Positions 26,534 to 35,361 of a stretch of 45,265 bases of DNA are shown piece after piece (position 1 is the stretch's first letter; every line of letters begins with the position of its first letter). The position numbers and the translations under genes were made by a program. Under the pieces are notes generated by a model. That model was not told where the DNA came from, did no database searches, and worked only from the letters and a program-made list of their open reading frames with translations. The DNA is taken from the NCBI GenBank assembly GCA_900541985.1, contig UQLX01000020.1, forward strand, positions 1 to 45,265. Direction: 5' to 3'. Source of the stretch: an uncultured Blautia sp. GTDB taxonomy: Bacteria > Bacillota > Clostridia > Lachnospirales > Lachnospiraceae.

Positions 26534-26569
26534 AAAAAGGGGGAAAATCTGTAAACTTTCCCCCTTTTT
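26534..26569 (-). terminator. Terminator after the PPi-phosphofructokinase gene
   Basis: AAAAAGGGGGAAA pairs with TTTCCCCCTTTTT, perfect 13 bp with a 10-nt loop and T runs on both strands. Confidence 0.88.
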
Positions 26570-26578
26570 GCCAAAATA

Positions 26579-27829
26579 TCAGCGTTTCTTCTTTTTATTC
26601 AGTACAAGATGCCTCGGAAGACCGTTCACCATGATCGGCTGATAATCGCCCTGGATCAGTGGTTTGATGTAATCAATAAAATCTTCTGTAACATAAGAAC
26701 CGTCTCTGGTCATCCAGTTTCTCGGAACCAGCTTTTCTTCATTTGCAATGCGGTGTACATCATAAATTCCTGTTTTTGCCATGTAAGGATCGTCGGAAAC
26801 ACGGTCGATGACTACCATTTTGCCGGTATCTCCTTCGTCAGCCGCCTTCACAGCAGCTCCGCCAACCATAAATGCCTCGTCAATATCTGTACGGGAAGCC
26901 ATATGGGAAGCACTTCTCTGAAGAGTAGAAAATTCTACTGCTCTTGTCTTGCAGCCGCACTCGCCTGCCAGGAAGTTTGCCAGATAAGCGGCTGTTCCCT
27001 GGAGCTGTTTGTGTCCGAAATTATCCACATAATCGCTGGAGCTGCCAAGCTCGCACACATAACGGCCGTCTGCAAGCCGGATTCCTTCCGATACCGCGAT
27101 CACTATGGAATCCTTTTTGGAAAGAAGATCTTTCACTTTTGCAAGGAATTTGTCCACATCAAAAGGAATCTCAGGAAGGTAGATCAGATCCGGGCCTTCA
27201 CAGTCCTCTGTTTTTGCAAGAGCTGCTGCTCCGGTAAGCCATCCGGCATTGCGGCCCATGATCTCCATAATGGTGATCATTTTTTTCTTATAAGTCAGGC
27301 CTTCCGCATCACGAATCACTTCTTTTGTAGAGGCTCCTATGTATTTAGCCGCACTTCCAAAGCCCGGTGTATGGTCAGTAAGAGCAAGATCATTGTCGAT
27401 GGTCTTCGGCACGCCGATAAATTTCTGCTTCTGTCCGGTAAGGACCGCATAGTCAGAAAGCTTTTTAATGGTATCCATAGAGTCATTTCCGCCAATATAA
27501 ATAAAGGTATCAATATTCAGTTTATTCAGGATTCCGAAAAGCTTCTCATAAATAGTCTTATCTTCGTGGATCTCCGGCAGCTTATAACGGCAGGAGCCAA
27601 GAAAAGCAGACGGCGTTCTCTTTAAAAGTTCAATATCCAGTTCAGAGTGAATCTGTGTAGACAGATCTACATATTCTTCATCCAGAAGTCCCTGTACCCC
27701 GTGCAGCATACCATATACTTTATCAAAGCCTCGTTCGATGGCATTCTTATATACACCTGCCAGGCTGGAATTGATAACAGATGTTGGACCTCCTGACTGT
27801 CCTACAATGATATTTCTCTTTTTTGCCAT
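26579..27829 (-). CDS. pfp: Diphosphate--fructose-6-phosphate 1-phosphotransferase (PPi-type PFK)
   Basis: A 416-residue phosphofructokinase. The N-terminal VGQSGGPTSVINSSL, the IYIGGNDSM motif (where ATP enzymes have GGDGS) and GVPKTIDND with its Lys indicate use of pyrophosphate rather than ATP as phosphate donor; MGRNAGWLTG is the fructose-6-phosphate region. PPi enzymes are reversible and usually not allosterically regulated. It has its own promoter (27867-27895), AGGAGG nine bases before the ATG, and a strong terminator. Its position upstream of ppdK, in the same direction, points to a shared role in pyrophosphate-linked glycolysis. Confidence 0.92.
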   Translation of the reverse strand: MAKKRNIIVGQSGGPTSVINSSLAGVYKNAIERGFDKVYGMLHGVQGLLDEEYVDLSTQIHSELDIELLKRTPSAFLGSCRYKLPEIHEDKTIYEKLFGILNKLNIDTFIYIGGNDSMDTIKKLSDYAVLTGQKQKFIGVPKTIDNDLALTDHTPGFGSAAKYIGASTKEVIRDAEGLTYKKKMITIMEIMGRNAGWLTGAAALAKTEDCEGPDLIYLPEIPFDVDKFLAKVKDLLSKKDSIVIAVSEGIRLADGRYVCELGSSSDYVDNFGHKQLQGTAAYLANFLAGECGCKTRAVEFSTLQRSASHMASRTDIDEAFMVGGAAVKAADEGDTGKMVVIDRVSDDPYMAKTGIYDVHRIANEEKLVPRNWMTRDGSYVTEDFIDYIKPLIQGDYQPIMVNGLPRHLVLNKKKKR

Positions 27830-27866
27830 AATCTGTGTCCTCCTCTATAACAATCTACATTTGTTA

Positions 27867-27895
27867 ATTTTAACAATTTATTTTCATTTCGTCAA
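27867..27895 (-). promoter_or_regulatory. Promoter of the PPi-phosphofructokinase gene
   Basis: On the minus strand TTGACG (27890-27895), 17 nt, TAAAAT (27867-27872). Confidence 0.72.
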
Positions 27896-27970
27896 GTTTA
27901 TATTATATATTTTGTATATATTTTCAGTGTTTTTCTTTGATTCATCGATAAATTGCACATATTTTTCTTC

Positions 27971-27996
27971 AAGAACCATAAAAACAGGTTCTTTTT
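27971..27996 (+). terminator. Small hairpin with T run, upstream of the phosphofructokinase promoter
   Basis: AAGAACC (27971-27977) pairs with GGTTCTT (27987-27993) followed by TTT. On the plus strand it looks like a terminator but no rightward gene precedes it; it may block antisense transcription into glyS. Confidence 0.35.
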
Positions 27997-28013
27997 CCCC
28001 ATGAGGAACCATA

Positions 28014-28059
28014 CAGGCAAAAAAACACCGGCACATTCTTATATAAGAACATGCCGGCT
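28014..28059 (-). terminator. Terminator of glyS
   Basis: ACCGGCACATTCTT pairs with AAGAACATGCCGGCT (28027-28059, one mismatch), and on the minus strand is followed by GTTTTTTTG. Confidence 0.85.
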
Positions 28060-28105
28060 CTGATACTTTGCTGGAATCCCTTACGGGATCTGCAAGGCAT
28101 TTTAT

Positions 28106-29500
28106 TTAAAATGTAAATTTGTCTGCAAAGTAAGCATCAAGCTCGTCGATCTTCACGCGTACCTGCTCCATGGTATCACGGTCACGAACGGTAACTGCTC
28201 CGTCTGTCTCGGAATCAAAATCGTAGGTCACGCAGAACGGAGTTCCAATCTCATCCTGTCTTCTGTAACGCTTACCGATATTTCCACGATCGTCATACTC
28301 ACAATTGTATTTCTTGGAAAGCTGCTGGAATACTTTTTCTGCACCCTCGTTCAGCTTTTTGGAAAGCGGAAGGACACCGATCTTTACAGGCGCAAGTACC
28401 GGATGGAAATGAAGTACAGTACGTACATCGTTCTTTTCTGCATCCAGAACTTCTTCATCATATGCACTGCAAAGGAAAGCAAGAACCATACGGTCTGCAC
28501 CCAGTGACGGCTCGATTACATATGGAATGTATTTTTCTTTCTTCTCGTCATCAAAGTATGTCAGATCCTGTCCGGATACATTCTGGTGCTGTGTCAGGTC
28601 ATAATCTGTTCTGTCTGCGATTCCCCACAGTTCACCCCATCCAAACGGGAACAGGAATTCCACGTCTGTAGTCGCTTTACTGTAGAAGCTCAGTTCTTCC
28701 TGATCATGGTCACGATAACGCACCTCGTCTTCTTTCAGTCCCAGAGAACTGAGCCAGTCAAGGCAGAACTGTTTCCAGTATGCAAACCATTCAAGGTCAG
28801 TATCCGGCTCACAGAAGAATTCCAGCTCCATCTGCTCAAACTCACGGGTACGGAAAGTAAAGTTACCCGGTGTGATCTCGTTACGGAAGGATTTTCCGAT
28901 CTGGCCGATTCCAAAAGGAATCTTCTTACGGGAGGTTCTCTGTACATTTTTGAAGTTTACAAAAATACCCTGAGCAGTCTCCGGTCTTAAATATACCGTA
29001 TTCTTGGCATCCTCAGTTACACCCTGGAAAGTTTTGAACATCAGGTTGAACTGACGGATATCTGTAAAGTTGTGTTTGCCGCAGCTTGGGCAGGGAACCT
29101 GATGCTCTTTGATAAAGTCCATCATCTGCTCCTGAGACCATGCATCCACACTGCCTTCAATCGCAATCCCATGCTCAGCGCAATAATCCTCGATCAGTTT
29201 ATCTGCACGGAAACGCTCATGACATTCTTTACAGTCCATCAGAGGATCCGAAAATCCACCCAGATGACCGGAAGCCACCCATGTCTGAGGATTCATAAGA
29301 ATCGCACAGTCCACACCTACATTATATGGAGATTCCTGAATAAATTTCTGCCACCATGCACGTTTTACGTTATTCTTCAGCTCCACACCGAGATTTCCGT
29401 AATCCCAGGTATTTGCCAGACCACCGTAAATTTCAGAGCCCGGATACACAAAGCCTCTTGCCTTTGCCAGAGCCACGATTTTTTCCATTGTTTTTTCCAT
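28106..29500 (-). CDS. glyS: Glycyl-tRNA synthetase (dimeric type)
   Basis: Charges tRNA-Gly. The 464-residue single-chain enzyme is the alpha2 type, not the alpha/beta tetramer. Class II motifs are visible: GFVYPGSEIYGG at the start, motif 2 in RNEITPGNFTFRTREFEQMELE, cited by its core FRTREFEQMELE, and motif 3 GADRMVLAFL. An insertion has two cysteine pairs (CKECHERF and CPSCGKH) that may bind zinc, and the C-terminus is the anticodon-binding domain. AGGAGA precedes the ATG. No T-box leader is present: the promoter at 29533-29561 leaves a leader of only about 25 nt. Confidence 0.95.
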   Translation of the reverse strand: MEKTMEKIVALAKARGFVYPGSEIYGGLANTWDYGNLGVELKNNVKRAWWQKFIQESPYNVGVDCAILMNPQTWVASGHLGGFSDPLMDCKECHERFRADKLIEDYCAEHGIAIEGSVDAWSQEQMMDFIKEHQVPCPSCGKHNFTDIRQFNLMFKTFQGVTEDAKNTVYLRPETAQGIFVNFKNVQRTSRKKIPFGIGQIGKSFRNEITPGNFTFRTREFEQMELEFFCEPDTDLEWFAYWKQFCLDWLSSLGLKEDEVRYRDHDQEELSFYSKATTDVEFLFPFGWGELWGIADRTDYDLTQHQNVSGQDLTYFDDEKKEKYIPYVIEPSLGADRMVLAFLCSAYDEEVLDAEKNDVRTVLHFHPVLAPVKIGVLPLSKKLNEGAEKVFQQLSKKYNCEYDDRGNIGKRYRRQDEIGTPFCVTYDFDSETDGAVTVRDRDTMEQVRVKIDELDAYFADKFTF

Positions 29501-29532
29501 GTTATCTCTCCTAAAATTTTTTCAATGCCCTT

Positions 29533-29561
29533 ATTATACTAGCATCTGTCCCCTTTTTCAA
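29533..29561 (-). promoter_or_regulatory. Promoter of glyS
   Basis: On the minus strand TTGAAA (29556-29561), 17 nt, TATAAT (29533-29538). It lies between the cupin gene stop and glyS. Confidence 0.75.
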
Positions 29562-29580
29562 GAACAAAGAAAAGAAGCAT

Positions 29581-30063
29581 TTATTTCAGGATCTCCACCC
29601 ATTTTTCTTCCGGGTATTCTACCACAACGCAGTCGTTCAAATACGTGCGTTCCGGAAGTACAATAAGAACATGTGCCGTTTCTTTATTTACCGGAATAGC
29701 GCTTAAATGCCATACTCCCGTGTTCAAAAGCACCATGGTTCCCTTCGGCACAAGAAATGCCTCTGTAAGCTCCGGAACTGCTTCCTTTCCTGCCGGAGCA
29801 ACATGTACGATCACATCGTCATCCAGGCAGAGTACGCCTTCCTGCGTATAATTATGATATTCTGCAGTCGTAACTACCATTTTTTCCGGTTTGTGTACCA
29901 GAAGCGGAGAAAAAGCCATCTGCATGGAACCGGAGCTGTGCATTTTCAGCCGGTCCTGATAAAAATCACCCAGACTGTATCCTTCCGGGTTCAGAAGATC
30001 CGTAAAGCTTCCAAATTCTTTAAAATTCTCTGCACTGATCATTTTTGTCCTGATCTGCTTCAT
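29581..30063 (-). CDS. Ureidoglycolate lyase-like cupin protein
   Basis: A 160-residue single-domain protein with the pattern of the AllA/ureidoglycolate lyase cupin group: an N-terminal NFKEFGSFTDL segment, then FSPLLVHKPEKMVVT, central strands with a conserved HVAPAGKE-like turn, and PKGTMVLLNTGVWHLSAIPV in the second half (core GTMVLLNTGVWH). No other allantoin genes are nearby, so a true role in purine breakdown is doubtful and a metabolite-binding role is equally possible. The start at 30063 follows GGGAGGT; the frame extends to 30105 without a ribosome site. It ends the recO/era run and is separated from recO by 49 nt. Confidence 0.7.
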   Translation of the reverse strand: MKQIRTKMISAENFKEFGSFTDLLNPEGYSLGDFYQDRLKMHSSGSMQMAFSPLLVHKPEKMVVTTAEYHNYTQEGVLCLDDDVIVHVAPAGKEAVPELTEAFLVPKGTMVLLNTGVWHLSAIPVNKETAHVLIVLPERTYLNDCVVVEYPEEKWVEILK

Positions 30064-30112
30064 ATGTAAATACCTCCCATTTTTATATGCTTTATCCTTT
30101 GTCATAGGCTTT

Positions 30113-30865
30113 TCAGCTCATGACCTTTAATATTTCCAGACTTTTAAATTTCCTGTCTGTATTTTTTTCTGTATAGGTATGGATGATCCGCTCCAGTTCT
30201 CCTAACACCTCAGGAGTTACTGAAAAAGTATAAAGCTTACCCATCGGTGCACTGACAATGTAGCGCATGGCATAAAGGGCTGCTCCGGAAATCCTTACTG
30301 CGTCCCTCACCCCCACAGCACAGGACTGACACAGGATTCCATGGTTTTGCTGAGAAAAAAACACTTCTGTTTCCGGAAGTTCGTCCTTGGAGCAGTTTTC
30401 ACAGGCAGCCAGTTCCGGACAATATCCCTGTTCCGCCATGGTGCGCAATTCAAAAATGCATCTTACCAGCGCATCCTCCACATGGGGATTCAGAAGAGCC
30501 TTTACTGTCACATAAAGAAGATTCATCATCTCCCGTTCATCTGTACCTTCTCTTCCAAAATAATCTGCGAGTTCCAGAAAATAATACCCGTAATAAATCC
30601 CCGGCTGCATGGCTGCAAGCTCCATAAAATGATGGGTTACATTCACCTGATTCAGATTATAGCTGGATCTTCCCTCATACAGAGTAAAATTCCCGAAAAC
30701 AAAAGGTTCCGCTGCTGCCATAAAAGGGCTGTTCACCCGCCTTGCCCCTCTGGCAAATGCTGAGATCTTACCTCTTTCTCTGGTCAGAAGCACGATCCTT
30801 TTGTCATATTCTCCGATTGGCATCGCTGAGATCACCACACCCTGAACTGTGATCAGATCACTCAT
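30113..30865 (-). CDS. recO: DNA repair protein RecO
   Basis: RecO loads RecA on SSB-coated single strands with RecR. The 250-residue protein begins with an OB fold (TVQGVVISAMPIGEYDKRIVLLT) , cited here by its core GEYDKRIVLLT, followed by a helical domain; the zinc site is visible as CENC and CQSC with a 20-odd residue spacing. The ARGARR segment near residue 40 is typical. Its start is three bases after the era stop, the usual era-recO coupling in Firmicutes. Confidence 0.94.
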   Translation of the reverse strand: MSDLITVQGVVISAMPIGEYDKRIVLLTRERGKISAFARGARRVNSPFMAAAEPFVFGNFTLYEGRSSYNLNQVNVTHHFMELAAMQPGIYYGYYFLELADYFGREGTDEREMMNLLYVTVKALLNPHVEDALVRCIFELRTMAEQGYCPELAACENCSKDELPETEVFFSQQNHGILCQSCAVGVRDAVRISGAALYAMRYIVSAPMGKLYTFSVTPEVLGELERIIHTYTEKNTDRKFKSLEILKVMS

Positions 30866-30868
30866 CTG

Positions 30869-31777
30869 TCAGATTTCCTTTTTGTCATATCCAAAGTTTT
30901 TAATCAGAAAATCACTGTCGCGCCAGTCTTTTTTCACTTTTACCCAAAGCTTCAGATTTACTTTCGCATCCAGCATCCGTTCCAGTTCAAACCGGGCATT
31001 GCTTCCGATTTTTTTCAGCATGACCCCCTGTTTGCCAATGATGATTCCCTTGTGAGAATCTTTTTCACAGATAATCGTCGCGTCTATGTCTACCAGACGG
31101 CCTTTTCCCGGGCGTTCCTTCATCCGGTCAATAGCTACCGCGATCCCATGAGGGATCTCTGCATTCAGCGCGTGAAGCGCTTTTTCCCGGATGATTTCCG
31201 CAGCGATCTGCCTCTGAGGCTGATCGGTCACGGTATCCTCGTCATAGAACATAGGACCGTAGGGAAGATATTTCAGAATACTTGGAATGATATCCTGCGT
31301 ATTGACTGCCCGGAGCGCGGAAACCGGAATGATCTCATCAAAATCATAAATCTTCCGATAGGTGTCGATCGCTTTTGCGATTTCCTCCTTGTCAACCGTA
31401 TCTACCTTGTTTATGATCAGAAGAACCGGGATATGAAGTCCCTTCAGCTGCTCTGCGATATGCTTTTCTCCTGCCCCGATAAAGGTTGTCGGCTCCACCA
31501 GCCAGAGGATCACATCCACATCCTTCAGTGTACGCTCTGCCACCTGAACCATATATTCTCCCAGCTTGTTTTTCGCCTTGTGGATACCCGGAGTATCCAG
31601 AAATACGATCTGTCCCTCCTCACAGGTATAAACTGTCTGTATCCTGTTTCGGGTTGTCTGCGGTTTCTTGGAAGTAATGGCGATCTTCTGTCCGATCAGA
31701 TGATTCATCAGTGTGGATTTTCCCACATTCGGACGGCCAATAATAGCCGCAAAACCTGATTTAAAATTATCGTTCAT
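30869..31777 (-). CDS. era: GTPase Era
   Basis: Era is an essential GTPase that binds 16S rRNA in 30S assembly. The 302-residue protein has the G motifs GRPNVGKST, DTPGIH and NKVD in order and the C-terminal KH domain with GKQGVMLKKIGSNAR. It precedes recO with a 3-nt gap and follows the M16 peptidase gene by 24 nt, so the run M16-era-recO is probably one transcript. Confidence 0.97.
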   Translation of the reverse strand: MNDNFKSGFAAIIGRPNVGKSTLMNHLIGQKIAITSKKPQTTRNRIQTVYTCEEGQIVFLDTPGIHKAKNKLGEYMVQVAERTLKDVDVILWLVEPTTFIGAGEKHIAEQLKGLHIPVLLIINKVDTVDKEEIAKAIDTYRKIYDFDEIIPVSALRAVNTQDIIPSILKYLPYGPMFYDEDTVTDQPQRQIAAEIIREKALHALNAEIPHGIAVAIDRMKERPGKGRLVDIDATIICEKDSHKGIIIGKQGVMLKKIGSNARFELERMLDAKVNLKLWVKVKKDWRDSDFLIKNFGYDKKEI

Positions 31778-31801
31778 GTCTACCTGCCTTCTTATTGTTT
31801 C

Positions 31802-34726
31802 TTAGCAGCAAATCAGAGATTTGATCTCTTTAAAGATCTCCCGCTCTTTCTCTATCGCTGTCTCACTTCCCACAACGCAGACGACGTCATCAGAAAAGAT
31901 CGCCTCCACCAGAGGCGCCAGATTTCGAATGTCCTCCACATCTGCATGCAGGATCTGATCTCTTTCCTTTTGTACCATCTCTTCCGTAACACCACAGAAA
32001 TATGCGGTTTTGGAAATACTTCCCTGCATCTGAGGTGTTCGCGGTACGTCCTTGCCGCTGATGGTGCCAATGATATACTTGGTCATTTCCCGTTCATCTG
32101 CCTGGAAAGTACGCACATATTCCGGGATTCCCTCATAAACCTCCAGCGTGCGTTTCAGATGCGGATCTCTGTAGGAAACAAAATAGCTTTCTCCGGTTCT
32201 CTTAAAGCCGCTCATACATCCGTAAGCACCGCCCTTCACACGAAGGTTCATCCAGAGATAGTCGTAGCTTAGCGCCACTTTCAGAATATCAAGAGCTCCT
32301 GTATATTCGTAGCCTTTTTTGCGGAAATTCCCGGTACGGGCAACATACTGCACCTGTCCTGAGGTGGTAAATCCCTCATTCTTCTTTTCACAGGACATTG
32401 GCCTTGAAGAAGTTTTCACAGCCTCTGTATGAAGAGTATTTTTTAATGCTTTCACCTGTTTCATGACTGTGTCCAGAGACTCTTTCTCTCCGGTGTAGCT
32501 GACACAGAGAAGCTCCGGACGAAGGATCTCTGTCATAAGGGCAGTCAGCTTCTCCACCAATGCTTCTTTTCGGCTGTCAAACTCTTTCTCCAGTTTCTCA
32601 ATAAACTGGTAATAGGCAACTCCGGCCATAGCATCCTGAAAGGCTGCCATAGGAGAGCTGTAGGAAGCGCCGCGAAGTACAGCGGTGGAATGGCCTGCAC
32701 TTACAAGATTGGCCTGGGCTCTTGATTTCACCCCTGCAATGATCTCATAAAGGCGTTTGCCGTCATCCAGCTTTGAGGTATTCAGAATCTCACGGATCAT
32801 ACGGAACAGTACATCGATCCTGGGGTACATCACTTTTCCCTTAACAGAAAACATCGCTCTGTATTCATCCGCTGTATCTGCCCGGTCAAACACCTCTACT
32901 CCGCAGGAAATCCCTCCTGTTTCCGCATTGATCTCATTGGAAAGTTCTCCGTAACTGAAATGAGTTGTGTCCACAAATCCAAGAACTGATTTCAAAAGTC
33001 CCAGATATGGCACATCTTCCGGATCCAGATTCTTCAGATCAAACATCAGATCAAGATAGGAAATGCCATTGGTAGGAACCTGATGATACAGGAAGAGGCT
33101 GCCGTCAACCTCCAGTTCCTCATTGGTAAATCCGGCTGCTTCTTTCCTGATATCCTCTCTCTTCAACATAGGAATGCATTTTTCGCTTCCCGGTTCTTCC
33201 TCCGCTTCCTGATATTCCACCAAAGCTTTTGTCTTAGCTGCCAGGGTTTCTCTTTCTTCCCGGGTCATTTTTTCCAGCTCTGCCTGTAATTTTTCTTCCA
33301 GAGCCTTCTCTCTGCGGGCAGCAAGTCCCTTTGACGGAACCAGAGTGATCACAGACCCATGGGGATTATCCAGAAGATATTTCCGGATCAGCTCCTCAAA
33401 ATATCTTTCTGAGGAAAGCGCCTTCAGCTTTTCAAATACAGGAAGAAGCTTCACATGACTGAAGGCTTTTTCGTCACTGTACAGCCAGCTTCCAAAAATA
33501 TCCAGACCGTACATCAGACCTTTGGGCCACGCAGAAAAGTCCGCTTCTCTGTAGCGGAATTCCATATAGTTGATACCGGCCTTTAATGCCTTTTTGTCGA
33601 TTCCATTTTCTACGATGTTTTCCAGCGTCGTGCGGATGATCTCCACAAATTTTTCTTTTTTATCCGGATCTGTGCCCTTTGCCACGATATCAAAATAAGG
33701 CTGCAGAATTCCATCGTCATAGGAACCATAAACATCCATGCCAATATGTGCATCCAGAAGCGCCTGCTTCAGAGGCGCTCCGGGAGCGCTCAAAAGAGCA
33801 TAGTCCAGCACCTCAAAGGCCATTGCCGTAAGCTCGTCAGAAGCGTCTCCTATGACCGTACTGTATGCAAGATATGCATTGCCCTCTTCATTTTCACTTT
33901 CTGCAACAGGATATTCCAGCTGAAGATCCTTTCTTTCTGAAAAAGCCGGCTGAAGAGGAAGTGCGGAATCGACTTCCAATTTCTCAAAAGCAGACAGATA
34001 ATGTTCGTCTATAAACGCCAGTTTTTCTGCCATATCCATATTTCCATAGAGATAGATATAGCTGTTGGAAGGATGATAATAAGTCTTGTGGAACTCCAGG
34101 AATTCCTCGTAGGAAAGCTCCGGAATATGGTTGGGATCCCCTCCGGATTCACATCCATAAGGAGTATCCGGAAACAGAGAGTTCATGATCTCCCGTTCCA
34201 GAACCTCATCCGGTGAGGAAAACGCGCCTTTCATTTCGTTATATACTACCCCGTTATATTTCAGAGGACCATCTGTGTTTTCCAGCTGGTAGCTCCAGCC
34301 TTCCTGACGGAAGATTTCTTCTTTTTTGTAGATATTAGGATAAAAAACCGCATCCAGATATACATGCATCAGATTCTGAAAATCCTGATCATTACAGCTG
34401 GCCACAGGATAGCAGGTCTTGTCCGGATAAGTCATCGCATTTAAAAATGTATTCAGAGATCCCTTGACAAGCTCCACAAAAGGATCCTTCAAAGGAAACT
34501 CTCTGGATCCGCAGAGAACGCTGTGTTCCAGAATATGAGCTACTCCCGTACTGTTTTTTGGCGGTGTACGGAACGCAATATTAAACACCTTGTTTTCATC
34601 ATCGTTTTCGATCAGCATCACTCTGGCACCTGTTTTTTTGTGCCGGAGAAGATAGCCCACAGAGCGAATATCGCTGAGGTTTTCTTCTCTTATAATGTCA
34701 TAAGCGGTAATTCTGTCTTTATTCAT
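31802..34726 (-). CDS. M16C family metallopeptidase, PreP/insulinase-like
   Basis: A 974-residue inverzincin. The zinc motif HxxEH is HILEH at residues 64-68, with Glu164 in VVYNEMKG as the distal ligand. Four homologous domains in tandem, the middle helical linker (around residues 460-540, rich in Glu and Lys) and the C-terminal GGAYGCMSG segment that closes over the active site match the presequence protease (PreP) branch. These enzymes degrade peptides of up to about 70 residues in a closed chamber. There is no signal peptide, so it acts in the cytosol. It is the full length of the family. It lies between a small unknown gene and era. Confidence 0.92.
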   Translation of the reverse strand: MNKDRITAYDIIREENLSDIRSVGYLLRHKKTGARVMLIENDDENKVFNIAFRTPPKNSTGVAHILEHSVLCGSREFPLKDPFVELVKGSLNTFLNAMTYPDKTCYPVASCNDQDFQNLMHVYLDAVFYPNIYKKEEIFRQEGWSYQLENTDGPLKYNGVVYNEMKGAFSSPDEVLEREIMNSLFPDTPYGCESGGDPNHIPELSYEEFLEFHKTYYHPSNSYIYLYGNMDMAEKLAFIDEHYLSAFEKLEVDSALPLQPAFSERKDLQLEYPVAESENEEGNAYLAYSTVIGDASDELTAMAFEVLDYALLSAPGAPLKQALLDAHIGMDVYGSYDDGILQPYFDIVAKGTDPDKKEKFVEIIRTTLENIVENGIDKKALKAGINYMEFRYREADFSAWPKGLMYGLDIFGSWLYSDEKAFSHVKLLPVFEKLKALSSERYFEELIRKYLLDNPHGSVITLVPSKGLAARREKALEEKLQAELEKMTREERETLAAKTKALVEYQEAEEEPGSEKCIPMLKREDIRKEAAGFTNEELEVDGSLFLYHQVPTNGISYLDLMFDLKNLDPEDVPYLGLLKSVLGFVDTTHFSYGELSNEINAETGGISCGVEVFDRADTADEYRAMFSVKGKVMYPRIDVLFRMIREILNTSKLDDGKRLYEIIAGVKSRAQANLVSAGHSTAVLRGASYSSPMAAFQDAMAGVAYYQFIEKLEKEFDSRKEALVEKLTALMTEILRPELLCVSYTGEKESLDTVMKQVKALKNTLHTEAVKTSSRPMSCEKKNEGFTTSGQVQYVARTGNFRKKGYEYTGALDILKVALSYDYLWMNLRVKGGAYGCMSGFKRTGESYFVSYRDPHLKRTLEVYEGIPEYVRTFQADEREMTKYIIGTISGKDVPRTPQMQGSISKTAYFCGVTEEMVQKERDQILHADVEDIRNLAPLVEAIFSDDVVCVVGSETAIEKEREIFKEIKSLICC

Positions 34727-34772
34727 GTTTGCCTCCGGTTTTTACTATTCAGTATTTCTTTTTTACGTCGGT

Positions 34773-35348
34773 TTATTCCGGCATACCGCCTTCTCCCGGG
34801 AAATAAAGTTCATATATTTCACGGGCAGCCCGGGTAACAAGAGCAAGTTCTTTTTCCATACCGATATCTCTCGGAAGGCAGACCGCAGTCATATAGATGT
34901 CTTTCTGGAGCTTCGCCTTCACGTCTTCTTCCTTTATGGTAATAATACCACAGAGCATGGAATTATATGATCTGTCTGTTTTGCACAGGTCCATATAAAG
35001 TCTGATCAAATGGCAACATTCCCTGTAGAGCAGCTCTTTATGAAGTTCACTTTTTTCCTGCAGTTCCATAAACCTCACAGAATTCAGCTCTTTCATAATG
35101 TCTTTATGTGCGCCTTTTACCCCAAACCACTTATTGGCAGCATTTTTGTTAAACTCCATGGTCATCCAGAATCTCAGATAACCGTCTGCCATGTCTTTTC
35201 CGTTCTGAGCATAGCGTGCTTCCCAGATTTCTTTACGGATCTGGTTTGCTTCCCGGTCTTCTCCTGATGCAATAGCCTGATCCAGAAGCGCTTTTCTCTT
35301 TTTGGGATCGGACTCTCTGTAGTACTCTGCGATTGTCTGTGTATCCAT
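34773..35348 (-). CDS. Conserved helical protein of unknown function
   Basis: A 191-residue protein starting MDTQTIAEYYRESDPKKRKA with AAGGAG upstream of the ATG at 35348; the open frame runs to 35402 without support. It is mostly alpha-helical, rich in charged residues, with no signal peptide or membrane helix. Segments such as RYAQNGKDMADGYLRFWM and ANKWFGVKGAHKDIMKELN suggest a family-specific fold. I know similar proteins only as uncharacterised ones in Lachnospiraceae. It sits between glf (13 nt upstream) and the M16 peptidase (46 nt downstream), all leftward, so it is likely co-transcribed. Confidence 0.7.
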   Translation of the reverse strand: MDTQTIAEYYRESDPKKRKALLDQAIASGEDREANQIRKEIWEARYAQNGKDMADGYLRFWMTMEFNKNAANKWFGVKGAHKDIMKELNSVRFMELQEKSELHKELLYRECCHLIRLYMDLCKTDRSYNSMLCGIITIKEEDVKAKLQKDIYMTAVCLPRDIGMEKELALVTRAAREIYELYFPGEGGMPE

Positions 35349-35361
35349 ATTGTATTCTCCT

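Noticed and set aside
26609..27625. Open frame of 338 codons antisense to the phosphofructokinase
   Set aside because: Same reason: shadow of a conserved gene, with implausible composition.
29501..29580. T-box leader before glyS
   Set aside because: The predicted transcript starts about 25 nt before the ATG; there is no room for a T-box and no TGGNACC-type word.
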